Positions 25,201 through 32,039 of a stretch of DNA of 64,000 nucleotides are shown piece after piece (the stretch's first letter is position 1; every line of letters starts with the position of its first letter). The DNA lies in the NCBI GenBank assembly GCA_031763025.1, contig JASSKH010000005.1, positions 17,946,128 to 18,010,127 of the forward strand, given 5' to 3'. This DNA comes from Macrocystis pyrifera (Eukaryota > Sar > Phaeophyceae > Laminariales > Laminariaceae). The notes below the pieces were generated by a model. The model saw only the letters and a program-made list of their open reading frames with translations, was not told the DNA's origin and did no database searches. The translations under genes and the position numbers were made by a program.

Positions 25201-28200
25201 AAACATCAGAAACCAGTGCCCCCTCCAAACAGTCAAGGAAGAGTGTTCGCACCACGAGCAAAAACACGCAAATGTGAAATAATAAAACGTAAGGAAAACT
25301 AAAAAAAACGTTTTGAATCAACGACCAATAACAGCACTATACAAGAACACATGATAATATTTTATTTTACACAACTCTGTGAGACAGGCATCTCCAAGAC
25401 CTGTATTAATATACCACACTGGTGCTTCTTTATCAATGCTATGATATGTAGTAGAACCACCACACAAACACAACCGTCACAGCAACCATCCCCACGGTAG
25501 GTCAGTCAAAGTACGCAACAGGTTCGACCATCCGGTCCCAAGACAAGCAAGCAACCAATCAGCCAAAAAACTATCCCCGCGGGCACCTTCCGTCCTCGCC
25601 GAGGGTGAGCAGGTAGTCCTGCTGAGCGCCGGGGGACCTCGCCCCCACACCACCTGTGTCAGGGGCCCTCCAGTCGCCAGCACCGTAGCCGGCTGGAACG
25701 TCCACGGACCCTCGCCCTGCCCCCCCCCCCCCCACCCCGCCTCCTGCCTGCTGCTGATACTGCGCCATGGGATAACCGCGCATCCGGCTGCTCCCGTACT
25801 GGTTGTTCTCCCAGGGTTTTCCCTGCGTGGCCATGTTTCTGCGGCGCAACCAGAGGGTCACCTCGTCGCTTCCCTTGCAAGCCGCCGCGAACATACACCC
25901 GCAGGGGGAGGTGGCCAGGGCGACGAAGTGGGGCGGGGGCAGTAGGCGCCCCGCCGAAATGCTTTTGCGCACCCACTTGCGCGAGAGGCGGAGGGAGTTC
26001 CGGTACACGGAGCGAGCCGGGGCGTGTCCGTCCTCGGTTGAACCCCCCTCGCCGCCACCGCCGCGGTTTCCGCTGCCGCGGCGGCCGCGGCCATCGCCCC
26101 CTCCGGCGTAAGAATCTACCGAGTCTTCGTCGCTGCCAGATTCGTCCGAGAAGCTGTTGGCGTTCGCGTTTGGCACGGCGCTGTTATTGCTCCAAACGCT
26201 GATGGCCTTACGGGGCAGAGGAATAAATAAGGTCGGGGGATTCGGGATGGGAAATAAGTGGTAAAAAGGGGGCGCGGGGGTGTACTCGATACCTAGAAAG
26301 CACATAGGTATGAGTATTTCAAAGGTCGCCACAGCAGGGCAGTACTAGTAACAGAGGCAGTAAAAGAGTACTACTTTGTAGGTTATCATAAATACGAAGT
26401 ACTGGTATATACCAGTGCACCACTTCGGGCATGGCGGGCGCACTGCTGTGAGGTGCGCAGAGTGTTCTTTCTGGGAGTAACATAGCACTCCTGAGTCATG
26501 GGGCCACTTAACCAATAATTTGGGCGCGGCGTACTCTGAGGTGCTGCGCATGGTCTACGTATTGCAGTCGGGTGTACACTGACTGCGGTTAAGAACGTAC
26601 TGACATACTTGAAAGGTGTACTGGCAGTATACTTGCTACTGCTGGTGTGACGATCTTTGCGCCATTTCTTGAACTTCGAGTACTACTAATACTGCTGTAC
26701 ACCGATATGATATGGTACGTACAAGTACGTCATACCTGGTACCTGATCTCTGGTAACAGGTACGTACATGGTACCTGAACGTCGTGGAAGGAGGCGGGTG
26801 AGTCGATGATGCTGATATGGTTGGCGCATGTTAGCTGCGTACAAATGGGCTATGACTCATACTACTATAGTACGTATTACCGTAAGAAAGAGTCGTACGG
26901 GGTATATGTAGAGCCCACACCATATAATAAAATAGGATGTGATGCGTTTGTCGCTGTGGGGTTCACTCAAGTTCGTATGATACGTTCCTGTTCCTGTGTG
27001 TTGATTGATAATCGTTGGTGCGTTGTCGTTTTGGAGTTTTGTGCCCATCAGCGAACGGGCCCGAGATTTCTCTTACGAAAAAAAAACGTCCACGCGAAAA
27101 AACTCGCCCCAAAAGATACTAAGAGGCGAGAAAAAGGCGTGCTTTTCTTTGCGCCCTTGGCAAGCTCTGCGAGCGGCAGAAAGCGCACTCAAGGCATCGC
27201 CAGAGCAAGCTAGCGCTCTTCGCATAACATCCCGATGCCTGGATGCGGCAAGCTTTGAGTCACCACACTTGCCTCGCTGTTCGACAAATATCTTATATGA
27301 TACGTACGCGAAGCGAAGCGCTTCTCGAACTAAATAGCGGTGCCTGCGAGAGCTGTCCCGAGACTTGATTTATTTTTCGGCGACCGGAGGGCACGACCAC
27401 CCATGAGACACGCCAGCTTACCTGGTCGGCGACCACAAGAGGCCCTCGGCAGGACCATGCCAACAGCAGCCGGCCATTGAGGTCATTGTGCAAGGGCGCA
27501 AGAGGCACGCGCGCAGCACAAGACCAGCTGTAGCGAACTCTGCTCGACAGGTACACACCATTAGGGGTGAAAACTGCAAGCTCGGGACCCCCACCTGAGC
27601 ATGGCAAATGGGTTTCGAGAACGCGGATTCAGACGGATAAGGGATTGACGCTGGCGAGGTCCTTTGAAAGAGGTGCAACGGAAAAGGCGGGGGGTCTTCT
27701 TGTGGTGCCACGCGATCGGCTCGGGACTGCTCGGTGTTGCTTCGATCTCTGGACCCCACGTCACTTCGACTGCACTGCTGCTGGACAAAGAAAGCGCATT
27801 ATCACGAGTATGCATAATTTTAATTAATTAGCTTTCAGGCCTTCGTGAACTGATTTACTTTCGCTCAAGCGAGTTACTTTGTATGCCGGCCTTCACGAAC
27901 TGCCGAGGGAGATGCACGCACGTGTGCACACACCTGCGTTGGACACGATGCAAGACAAAGCCCCCGAGCTGCACCCTGTCCGTGCGCCCCCTGGCTGCCA
28001 GGTCAACGACCTGGGCGCACTGTCTCCCTCAGGAAGCAGCAACCTTTGCACCAAAACCAGAGCCGAAGAGTCCAACACAACGATCGACGCCGGCGATTCT
28101 AGCGGCACGGCTAGCAGCTCGTAGCCGTCGAAATGGGTATGACTCCATTCCATCCTCCCTGTTGAGTCAAACTGCCACGCTAGCGCCGTGCATCTGAGGA

Positions 28201-28282
28201 CGGGGAATCGTGCGACGCTGTGAGTTCGAACGAAACAAAGAACACCCTTGGAAGAATGCCAACATACATCATGGAACTCCAC
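1..28282 (-). CDS. DMXL: DMXL / rabconnectin-3 (Rav1-like) gene, C-terminus beyond left edge
   Basis: This is a multi-exon gene for the large scaffold of the RAVE (rabconnectin-3) complex, which in other eukaryotes promotes assembly of the V1 and Vo sectors of the V-ATPase on endosomes, Golgi and vacuole. Recognition rests on ordered matches to the family: N-terminal WD40 blades, the Rav1 core signature (AAIFFAVLGKEKK, then LEKLLSHDF, then AYILLRKRSFKAAAAVFLLA, then VEDMQLALVIARL), a segment ending LSALEVL, and an acidic linker. In family members the C-terminus is another WD40 propeller, expected left of position 1. Exons are joined by GT-AG introns of about 0.1 to 2.1 kb with matching phases at most junctions. 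Unusual additions are a PDZ domain, a C2-like segment and eight MFG[AGD]F repeats. Several exons contain single-base frame breaks, mostly at G/C runs. Identity of the gene is firm; the first exon and the starts of the exons near 8.3 and 5.7 kb are not. Confidence 0.87.
429..1925. other. DMXL intron, poly-C/G tracts
   Basis: No exon is convincing here. The stretch contains a G run at 479-502, C runs at 869-882 and 977-999, and several AAC-rich intervals. ORFs in it are low-complexity and lack family motifs or partner splice phases. Confidence 0.6.
1926..2045 (-). CDS. DMXL: DMXL exon 20, LW helix
   Basis: It encodes SAESLKTLYGKLLDAIGGQ and ASDLWMRLGAEDWLVRTVSR. The LW..L...E/D...R pattern matches the conserved helix (family: LWHFLVKQE...IRYIF) that precedes the C-terminal propeller. 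Donor TCCAG/GTACC. The acceptor at 2045 is chosen for phase; an AG 17 bases farther right is an alternative. Confidence 0.65.
2140..2920. repeat. GC-rich minisatellite, about 48-50 bp units
   Basis: Two blocks (about 2140-2310 and 2645-2920) repeat a degenerate unit of the type GATGAAACCGCCGGAAGGTC followed by GGAATGCGGTGCGGCGG and TTAGCGGAGC. Units differ by substitutions and short indels. It lies in a DMXL intron and partly explains spurious ORFs. Confidence 0.8.
2921..3547. other. DMXL intron, CAAC-rich low complexity
   Basis: Apart from a CCAAC/CAATCAACC-rich stretch at about 3290-3540, nothing is recognised. Confidence 0.5.
3548..3618 (-). CDS. DMXL: DMXL exon 19 (short)
   Basis: This 71-nt exon encodes AAGAQIHFRGERHNGDALLR FVDR. 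The acceptor is CACTGCACAG and the donor GACAG/GTTAGC. It leaves phase 2, which matches the following exon. The assignment depends mainly on splice-site quality and phase. Confidence 0.5.
3754..4083 (+). mobile_element. tRNA-derived SINE, copy 1
   Basis: The 5' head carries a TGGCTTGGGAGGTGGTCC box-A-like stretch and, at 3797-3813, a perfect T-arm (GTGGG TTCGAGT CTCAC) that contains the box B consensus. The body includes GCGCGAGAGCGTGAGTTAGC and GACCACGGCTTATCCAGAAG. A run of about 14 A closes it at 4083. A second copy on the same strand at 51560-51834 shares head and body. A roughly 45-nt stretch after the T-arm is present here and absent there. No clear target-site duplication was seen. Confidence 0.8.
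4617..4735. repeat. (CCGAA)n microsatellite
   Basis: Imperfect pentanucleotide repeat of GAACC/CCGAA with interruptions, inside the intron between DMXL exons 18 and 19. Confidence 0.9.
4787..5070 (-). CDS. DMXL: DMXL exon 18, with a 26-base G tract
   Basis: It encodes AWPEEDSEERVAYQMLNGV and SALASVPLHAVREA before a 26-G run (C on the plus strand, 4932-4957), and AEAHFVEAFYSSDARSWLLR and WESLGIVQRVVK after it. The two parts are in different frames; one extra G joins them as poly-Gly. The exon is 284 nt where 285 is needed. Acceptor CCCCTAG, donor GAAG/GTGTGA. Confidence 0.62.
5407..5690 (-). CDS. DMXL: DMXL exon 17, proline linker before acidic stretch
   Basis: The frame gives HHLVPRRRGRTISRN, ATGGVAPVLVPTEVNRPW and CCPYLFQRGMLVSDEG, ending RSDE at a GATGAG/GTGAAG donor. 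Position and motif spacing resemble the conserved LVP...PP(E/A)..RP linker of DMXL proteins, and the end joins in frame to the acidic AWPEEDSEERV of the next exon. The 5' boundary of this exon is not resolved. Confidence 0.55.
6100..7520. repeat. Tandem foldback array, 170-250 bp units with 17-24 bp stems
   Basis: At least seven related units lie in a DMXL intron. Each has a left arm (GGTGGACTGCAAAGCTTGC, often extended by GCCGCC), a loop of roughly 15-30 nt, and its inverted copy. Clear hairpins are at 6205-6270, 6674-6741, 7041-7106 and 7251-7317. Between hairpins is a spacer with CAGCGA(C/T)GGCTGCCGTCTTG and GTGACTTGGCAAGTGTCGC. Part of this spacer is inverted near 6090-6160 and 6590-6640. 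Unit edges carry the self-complementary ACCTGATGGG / CCCATCAGGT. Confidence 0.85.
7774..8338 (-). CDS. DMXL: DMXL exon 16, helical segment
   Basis: It encodes KPLVVSTVSDAPTEESLPES, then RLTDSLSRGVWPTYARLACA and NLLALRAMHAQLCGFLASLI, ending LHPLYVWAQCLDRQFYAQ at a GCAG/GTGCGT donor. The hydrophobic helices fit the family's segment before the VPPxV-type linker. The upstream boundary is uncertain; an AG at about 8339 fits the phase but has a poor pyrimidine tract. Confidence 0.65.
8339..8992. other. DMXL intron
   Basis: It holds short imperfect repeats around 8470-8590 (AACCGT(A/T)TATAC with GGGAAAATAGAA) and a CATC repeat at about 8785. No gene is seen. Confidence 0.5.
8993..9220 (-). CDS. DMXL: DMXL exon 15, Gly/His-rich segment
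   Basis: This 228-nt exon has acceptor TTTGCAG and donor CACG/GTGGGT with phases agreeing with exon 14. It encodes YDVTAALVGCPPASMEADES, a low-complexity Gly/His stretch and TPNAELLVALSR. Sequence conservation is weak; placement rests on the matching phases and uninterrupted frame. Confidence 0.6.
9580..10501 (-). CDS. DMXL: DMXL exon 14, helical region
   Basis: It starts NTSQPSKPDADLPVPQRWAL, then ATKRLLRELRHLFGGLDAL, and after the C run at 10155-10162 continues RRLGALCLLLNALDRSVAVD and QAHLEDLSLRAAHAR in another frame. The content is Ala-rich helix, matching in position the helical part after the acidic linker of animal DMXL. Exon length arithmetic calls for one base fewer (or two more), which is what the frame change in the 8-C run requires. 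Donor GAGGAG/GTGCGT. Confidence 0.72.
10890..11450 (+). mobile_element. Poly-C-ended element, full-length copy A
   Basis: It starts after a C run with TATATTATATATGGGTTGGG, then carries a T22 tract followed by GGCGGTCGCCCAC, a small hairpin (AGTAAAG AAC CTTTACT), GGTTCTTAGTAGGATGCAGC and CTCACGGCGCTTCGCGCTTG. It ends GGTCTATGGTCATACGAC, then GAGTACACCCCCCCCC. No protein is encoded. Copies elsewhere share the same 3' end and several are truncated at the 5' side. The class is unknown to me; it lies in a DMXL intron. Confidence 0.75.
11508..13304 (-). CDS. DMXL: DMXL exon 13, conserved helices, MFG[AGD]F repeats and acidic end
   Basis: The exon opens GMSRTKSLAAIGSTGAAP, then NPFLECATLFWLGQPDRALR (a family motif: low-complexity-flanked helix with a tryptophan) and VEYLARNGMELSALEVLGSN. 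It next encodes a charged linker, eight SGELSGDMFG[AGD]FD repeats with poly-Ala spacers, and an acidic tail (GYDEFTERQYAEDG; AKEDDDDVNG). Frames break at 12739-12746, 12282-12286 and 11793-11801; each is repaired by one added base, and three additions preserve the exon's splice phases. Acceptor is CCTCAG and donor GG/GTGAGT. Confidence 0.8.
13710..14071 (-). CDS. DMXL: DMXL exon 12, VIARL motif and Gly-rich tract
   Basis: It begins VILMHVEDMQLALVIARLVE, continuing the conserved block of exon 11, and then runs into a long Gly/Phe-rich tract and an acidic stretch before LLRDEFLPTFDGEQDVP. It ends TWQG in phase 2 at a GTGAGC donor. The Gly tract replaces a much shorter loop in animal proteins. 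Confidence 0.85.
14188..14322 (-). mobile_element. Poly-C-ended element, 5'-truncated fragment
   Basis: On the minus strand it reads CCTCGTCGGTGAAAACCCGA and onward to the GACTACGGCCATGCATGACA tail, ending GAGTACCCCCGTCCC. Only the 3' quarter of the element is present. It lies in the intron between DMXL exons 11 and 12. Confidence 0.75.
14454..14632 (-). CDS. DMXL: DMXL exon 11, helical repeat of Rav1 core
   Basis: The exon encodes GQRLEKLLSHDFSSPRGRSV, then AEKNAYILLRKRSFKAAAAV and FLLARPAMIKEALQ. This is one of the best conserved stretches of DMXL/Rav1 (LLGKQRFEHAAAFFLLAG in animal proteins). Donor GCAG/GTGAGG; phases agree on both sides. Confidence 0.9.
15108..15232 (+). mobile_element. 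Poly-C-ended element, 5'-truncated fragment
   Basis: It runs from TGTCTACCTGGTCGGTG through GACTACGGCCATGCACAACG and ends in a run of about 17 C. Another C run (about 15081-15100) precedes it. Confidence 0.75.
15299..15428 (-). CDS. DMXL: DMXL exon 10, AIFY motif
   Basis: It encodes AAIFFAVLGKEKKLLALAKA, corresponding to the family's AIFYLALKKK motif, then a Gln/Ser-rich loop. The acceptor is GGTGGCAG and the donor CAAG/GTAGGC. It ends in phase 1, matching the next exon. Confidence 0.85.
15429..15841. other. DMXL intron with long G run
   Basis: A G run of about 20 lies at 15519-15538. No exon beyond the flanking ones was found. Confidence 0.5.
15842..17256 (-). CDS. DMXL: DMXL exon 9, Rav1 core start
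   Basis: The exon starts GLMAKYQRNLALSLV after a TTGCAG acceptor and includes LEDWHPESLVALW, GLRARLG, TWGDARAMLLPLWVRDVSE and VAANTFLQDRDIM. The last two are the tryptophan-rich helix and the helix before the conserved AIFY motif of the Rav1 C-terminal domain. The frame shifts at the 7-G run at 17077-17083 and is restored by one more base. The exon is 1415 nt where 1416 is needed for its phase 0 ends. Donor is GCG/GTGCGT. Confidence 0.82.
17617..19092 (-). CDS. DMXL: DMXL exon 8, end of PDZ and second WD40 block
   Basis: This large exon (1476 nt, phase 0 at both ends) starts with the last PDZ strand (GAISLELTFRES). It continues through WD40-like sequence with long low-complexity inserts. Recognisable pieces are PLAALVAVASPTLLAVARSV, MVEVWSCAKTPYPRS, VEGMCWVSPEAGDERGAAVC and WSPVFRVANPSSLLTC, in the order expected for the second propeller of DMXL proteins. 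The donor is CAG/GTGAGC. Confidence 0.8.
19093..19613. other. DMXL intron with G-rich blocks
   Basis: Several G runs longer than ten are interspersed with GAGG (about 19130-19290). The PDZ core exon lies just to the right; the rest is unrecognised. Confidence 0.5.
19614..19769 (-). CDS. DMXL: DMXL exon 7, core of the PDZ domain
   Basis: This 156-nt exon is phase 0 at both ends, with acceptor TAACAG and donor AAG/GTAGTG. It encodes VKVSTFVRHPDSSEMLPAEA, then GRMRPGDELVDINGNSVEGL and EEATSLIRK. The GD-LVDINGNSV motif and the following helix are diagnostic of PDZ domains, which bind C-terminal peptides of partner proteins. It joins in frame to ARRESMAGGAISLELTF in exon 8, completing the fold. 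Confidence 0.83.
20340..20810. repeat. GGATACCGACG minisatellite
   Basis: About twenty degenerate units built on GGGGATACCGACG(G/T)A with TGGA/GAACAG spacers, unit length mostly 17-27 bp. It sits in the intron that splits the PDZ domain and creates the repetitive VGIP-type ORFs on the minus strand. Confidence 0.9.
20828..22339 (-). CDS. DMXL: DMXL exon 6, WD40 segment and start of the PDZ domain
   Basis: The exon starts RFLWSLKDMPLPDGRTFPEP and passes WD-like sequence (LPLIARLSVKGGWAVEVDSW; PALAVVDADSRLHVFELDD) and long Ser/Gly/Asp-rich linkers. It ends KTVVLPLDSKYGLGLTLAF EDSR, the first strand and carboxylate-binding loop (YGLGL) of a PDZ domain. The frame breaks at 22110-22111, where one added G turns LVLQEAR-stop into LVLQEGTIAVMTARVH. 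The exon length (1512 nt) is likewise one base short for its flanking phases. The donor CGG/GTGAGAG at 20828 is strong. Confidence 0.78.
22340..22863. other. DMXL intron
   Basis: C/G-rich low complexity sequence near both ends; no gene recognised. Confidence 0.5.
22864..23043 (-). CDS. DMXL: DMXL exon 5, WD40 segment
   Basis: Acceptor CTCCCAG and donor GGAAG/GTGAAG frame 180 nt encoding LTSVGFVRWAYFGSHSRDL, a Gln-rich loop and DNWVVGCGDDGR. The last motif joins in phase to RFLWSLKD of exon 6, recreating the conserved end of a WD repeat before the PxG...FPEPV stretch typical of the family. Confidence 0.7.
23044..24823. other. DMXL intron containing a Stowaway-like MITE
   Basis: Apart from the MITE at 23988-24106 and a purine-rich GGGA repeat at about 24720-24800, nothing is recognised. 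Confidence 0.5.
23988..24106. mobile_element. Stowaway-like MITE (family 1), copy 1
   Basis: Inverted ends ATTACGGGGGACCATAG and CTATGGACCCCCCCGTAAT, flanked by TA on each side. The internal part is AT-rich (AGGTTTTTATG-type) and non-coding. Confidence 0.85.
24824..24940 (-). CDS. DMXL: DMXL exon 4, WD40 blade end
   Basis: This short exon starts after a GCGACCAG acceptor and encodes ARVWIEQQSDEHQSLATERG, then a stretch ending SWYGGSI, with a GTGAAA donor. Both sides match in phase (one base carried in, two carried out). The ARVWIE motif is the conserved WD strand that follows the poorly conserved loop in DMXL proteins. Confidence 0.7.
24941..25586. other. DMXL intron
   Basis: No element or additional exon is convincing. 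One short open stretch at 25089-25151 was considered and rejected because the flanking exons join perfectly without it. Confidence 0.5.
25587..26206 (-). CDS. DMXL: DMXL exon 3, WD40 blades with acidic/Gly-rich insert
   Basis: The exon begins AISVWSNN, passes through an acidic and Gly-rich insert, then PPPHFVALATSPCGCMFAAA and a segment ending EVTLWLRR, a typical WD-blade cadence. It ends DYLLTLGEDG with donor GGAAG/GTGCCC. Its 620 nt leave phase 2, which joins exactly to the next exon to give LLTLGEDG-SARVWIE, a textbook WD repeat ending. No internal frame break is needed, although a C run lies within it near 25721. Confidence 0.75.
26207..27421. other. DMXL intron, AT-rich
   Basis: Contains dense GTAC/TGGTACC-type short palindromes (about 26560-26800). 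A 110-codon plus-strand ORF at 27005-27337 shows no recognisable domain. Confidence 0.5.
27422..27594 (-). CDS. DMXL: DMXL exon 2, WD40 blade
   Basis: The exon is bounded by a TGCTCAG acceptor and a CAG/GTAAGC donor. It encodes GPELAVFTPNGVYLSS, then a segment ending LNGRLLLAWSCRG and VVADQ. The pattern fits the second blade of the N-terminal propeller of the family. It ends in phase 0 and joins in frame to AISVWSNN of the next exon. Confidence 0.7.
27934..28282 (-). CDS. DMXL: DMXL exon 1, N-terminal WD40 blade
   Basis: The reading frame opens with Met at 28282 and gives a beta-rich segment (ELLAVPLESPASIVVLDSS) followed by GALSCIVSNAG, matching the start of the first propeller in DMXL proteins. 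It ends at a CAG/GTGTG donor at 27934/27933. A possible 3' splice site (CCTCAG) lies just upstream of CTALAWQFD, so the conserved part might instead belong to a second exon with the true start farther right. The ATG at 28282 is the simplest choice, but it is not decisive. Confidence 0.55.
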
Positions 28283-29258
28283 GGAAAATACAAAACCCTC
28301 CGCACCTTGGAGGGGAAAGGGGAGGGAAAATTCATGTGCATCGAATCATATGAGGTACAAGATACCTCGGCTTGGGATGGAGTCGACCGAGGATAGGTTC
28401 GGTGAGGCCATAGCTTGGTGTAAATCGCAATCTTCTCTCGCTACCTGCTGTTAGGTTCTCTGTGCGTACGTAGGTTGCAAAAATAGCACAGCTGTGTGTA
28501 ATAAAGTCATTTCCCGCTCGCCTCTAGCCTGTGCGCTGTGCGCTGTGCCTATTCTGTATTGCGTTGCGTTGGTGATGTCAACTATGCGGATTCCATGGGC
28601 AATACGCAATAAAAGCGATGCACTCTAGATGAATGAATGCCTGGTCTGCCCTGGGTCTACGTTAGCAGCATGCGCTGATCTGGCGCTGCAGCGCTCGAAG
28701 AAATACTTTGTGTATCCGCGAAAAATAATTCGCTTCGTCACCGCACCTATCGTATGTATCTCGGTGCAGCAGTAGCACCGACCCTGTCATAGTCCAGTCT
28801 GTAGTAAAGGTTAAATACTCTCACATTCGCACCTCAAACTGCAACCCCGCCAATCATCAAACGAAGTCGAGCGGACGACCAATCGTACTATTAATACGAC
28901 TTCTTGTACGTACGTGTAGCTGCTGCAAGCTCTAGTCTGTGAAATTCAATGTAGAAGAAGGTGCTACGAGCTTGCCGTGGCATGGCGCACAGGTCGATCT
29001 GCTCGTGAGCGCGTCGCGCGAACGGATTACCGGAGACGGGGTTGAAATGCACTTTGCTTGTTCACTATTAATAATATACCACCCGTGTATGACTCTGATC
29101 ATAGGTTGAAAGATAGAGATACGTACGAGTAGCCTTCACATGGGCGCAGAAAGCAGAGCTCGAGATCAACCTCGAAAAAGTCCACAGATCTCCACAGACG
29201 CATGGCAGATGGAGACAATCAACACACAGAGCGAAAACCCTTTCAAGAACGAGTACAT

Positions 29259-29367
29259 ATTGCGGGGGACCGTAGCAAATAGGACCAAATATTTCTAGTA
29301 TAATTCGCAAAACATATAGGTTTTTGTGTGTACCGTAGGTCCTATTTACTATGGACCCCCGAACTAG
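29259..29367. mobile_element. Stowaway-like MITE (family 1), copy 2
   Basis: Ends ATTGCGGGGGACCGTAG and CTATGGACCCCCGAACT; the right terminus has diverged. The interior contains the family's ATATAGGTTTTTGTGTGTAC. Confidence 0.8.
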
Positions 29368-29430
29368 TAGTAGTACTGGTATGATATCGCAAGACCTTGC
29401 GGAGAAGAAAAAGGCATGCGTGTTATCGCT

Positions 29431-29537
29431 ATTACGGGGGTCCATAGTTAATAGGGCCAAATATTGTTAGTAAAAATAGGTAAACATATAGGTTTTTATG
29501 TATACCATAGGTCCTATTAACTATGGACCCCCGTAAT
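29431..29537. mobile_element. Stowaway-like MITE (family 1), copy 3, best preserved
   Basis: A 107-bp palindromic element with termini ATTACGGGGGTCCATAGTTA and TAACTATGGACCCCCGTAAT, flanked by T and A so that a TA duplication is visible. The interior is GTTAGTAAAAATAGGTAAAC with ATATAGGTTTTTATG. It lies only 64 bp from copy 2. Confidence 0.9.
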
Positions 29538-31182
29538 AGTGTGCTTCGCCTCAAAGGGCGTGGCGTGCGTCCGTCCCCTCGCATTGCGGTGCGTTGGTTG
29601 GCCGACGTGTTGTTCGTATGCCCGGTACGAAATACCCTTCTGTACTCTCCATGTATGACTACCGCACCGTCACGAGAGGGGCTGTGGGCTTTGGGCTGTG
29701 GGCTGGGTATATTCTGACCGCAGGTACTCCTGCTGGTCCAGCAGTATACTGCTGGTCAGCTACCTGGTAAACTGCTGATGCAGTACCAGGTATTAATAGT
29801 TGTATACCTGGTGGTATCTGGTACAGCAGTATTTGGTACTGCTGTAGCGTGGAAGCACCTGTTTCGACTATTAATATTATATCTGCGTCTGAACAAAGAC
29901 GTTGCGGGTAAACCCACCTACAGCAGGACGTACAGCAGCAGGTCGTGTTATAGTAGCACCTGGTTTTAATATAATACCTGGTAGTAAATATTGATACTCG
30001 TACTAAATTAATACCGCAGGAAGCTGAAAAGTGAACTATTCGTATCAGCAGAACCGTACCAATAAGACAACAGAAGTAACAAAAGCAGCAGTAGGAAGAA
30101 CAGCAGCAGCTCATCTCCGGAAGAATTGTTCCCACTTAGAACCATACCTTCCTAAAAAATCAACAACACTCAATCAATTTATAAATATTTGTGAAATGAA
30201 AAGGTTTCAACATGTTGCAACATCATATCAATATCCCTTGTTCGGGTTATATTGTATCAGTGCGCAGAATGATTATTTAAACTTGTCCTGTTGACCCGGG
30301 CAGCATCCAGGGGAGCCGCTGGCCTATATCTTCGACAAGGAATCACATACCTGGTATAGAATACGCGCGCTCGATTTATCACAATACTTGTAAAATTCGG
30401 TAAAAATGGAATATAGACGAGGCATATTACGCAGCTTGCAAAGTTGAGTATCAACTATTTAATCAGTCGAACTCACAGCTGACGTATTTCAAAATATAAA
30501 AAAACGTCTAGAACTCATTTATAAAATCGTCTGCCAAACCCGTGATTTTCTGACATGTTGTTTTACATGGCCATAGCAACGGCTCACGAGGAGGTTCGAG
30601 TGCTTCACCCTTGAATTTTAATATCGAGAAAGTAGCTCTAATCTTCGGCACGCTCATTACAAGGCTAATCATGTCCGATGGGATGTGTATGGCAGTACGC
30701 TATCTAGGTTCGCTGAGCCCCCGACACGCAGGCGCGCTCGCTTGATCATCTTCGCGACTACCGCTTGAATCTGTTCAAACACATATTGAAACTATCGGCG
30801 TGGCGGGTCGTATGCCCCATTTGATGGTGGAACTATGCCTTAATGGTTTCATTTAAGAGGTGTACCTTGCCTTCTTGTTTTTTCGATGCAACAAATCTCG
30901 AGGAATCTTTGACGGCCTCGCAACAAGGCTACTGCTGTTCGTGGCCGATCAAGCTCATTTCTTGGCTCACACGATGGGATGTGTACAGCCCCCCCTCCGT
31001 AGGCGGGTTGCAGCCCCGCCACGCGCTCTTTCGCGCTCGCTAGCGGGCGCTAAATGTTTTGATCTCGAGAGCACGAGATCCAAAACCCGGAGGACTTCGA
31101 GCAAAATTAGAAATTCATTCCCCTATATGATGCCGAATTCGGTCGCGGCCGGACAGTCGTACGCCGAAAAACGCTCTATAAA

Positions 31183-31272
31183 CCCTTTCAGGACTGCAGT
31201 CCCCTTTTGGGGACAAACCAGTCTAATTATAGGTAGTTTGTCCCCCAAACGGAGCTGCAGTCCTGAAAGGGT
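31183..31272. mobile_element. Inverted-repeat MITE (family 3), copy 1
   Basis: Termini CCCTTTCAGGACTGCAGTCC and its inverted copy CAGTCCTGAAAGGG, with inner arms GGGGACAAAC / GTTTGTCCCC. Related copies are at 33885-33988 and 38885-38974. Confidence 0.85.
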
Positions 31273-31669
31273 GAATGCAGGAAGCATTTTCTCCCATTCA
31301 TATAATAAGAAGTCTACTGGTTGGTGTAACAAAAACCAGTGAGGTTTGCGTGCTACCATGATCCTCAGACCAAATACCCTAACGACCGTTGAGATAGATA
31401 GCACAGCAGGGATGGATGCGATCGTTTTTCTAGCGCTCGATCTTTTTCAGAACGGGAAGATTGCCAATACCGAACAAAGAAGGCGTTTTCGGAAAGATTT
31501 AGACCCTTAACCGTTGTCGAGAAAACGATGACACCCCCGGGGGTGCTCTACGCTCTTTGTGGTACCCGTATATGCCTGGTGCTCGTATACCTGGTGCTGT
31601 TCTTGACACCGGTACGAGTTCGTTTCGGGGTGTTTTGGCAAACGCATCGTGCATCGCTGGACCGTGCGA

Positions 31670-32039
31670 TTGCCGTCCGGGAGTTGCTGTTAACCCCCCC
31701 CCCCCCCTTTGTATATATTATATATGGGTTGGGTTGGCGTCGGTTGGCAACGACACTGTATAACATGCCGCTCACTACGTGAGCTAGACATCCAGGGTAC
31801 CGTTTTTTTTTTTTTTTTTTTGGCGGTCGCCCACAGCTGGTCGTCTAGTTAGTTGCCGTCCGGGAGTTGCTGTTAACCCCCCCCCCCCTTTTTATATATT
31901 ATATATGGGTTGGGTTGGCGTCGGTTGGCAACGACACTGTATAACATGCCGCTCACTACGTGAGCTAGACATCCAGGGTACCGTTTTTTTTTTTTTTTTT
32001 TTTTTTTTTGGCGGTCGCCCACGGCTGGTCGTCTAGTTA
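31670..32039 (+). repeat. 183/187-bp tandem duplication of the element head
   Basis: The segment from TTGCCGTCCGGGAGTTGCTG to CTGGTCGTCTAGTTAG occurs at 31670-31852 and again at 31853-32039, nearly identical apart from C and T homopolymer lengths and an occasional substitution. Each unit contains the C run and 5' head of the poly-C-ended element plus about 24 bp of upstream flank. Confidence 0.9.

Noticed and set aside
27005-27337. A 110-codon plus-strand ORF as a separate gene
   Set aside because: No domain, no splice partner and it lies within a DMXL intron with biased short repeats.
1-28282. Reading the DMXL gene as a pseudogene because of several frame breaks
   Set aside because: Breaks are single-base and nearly all at G/C runs, splice sites are intact, and exon lengths become phase-correct after the same single-base changes.
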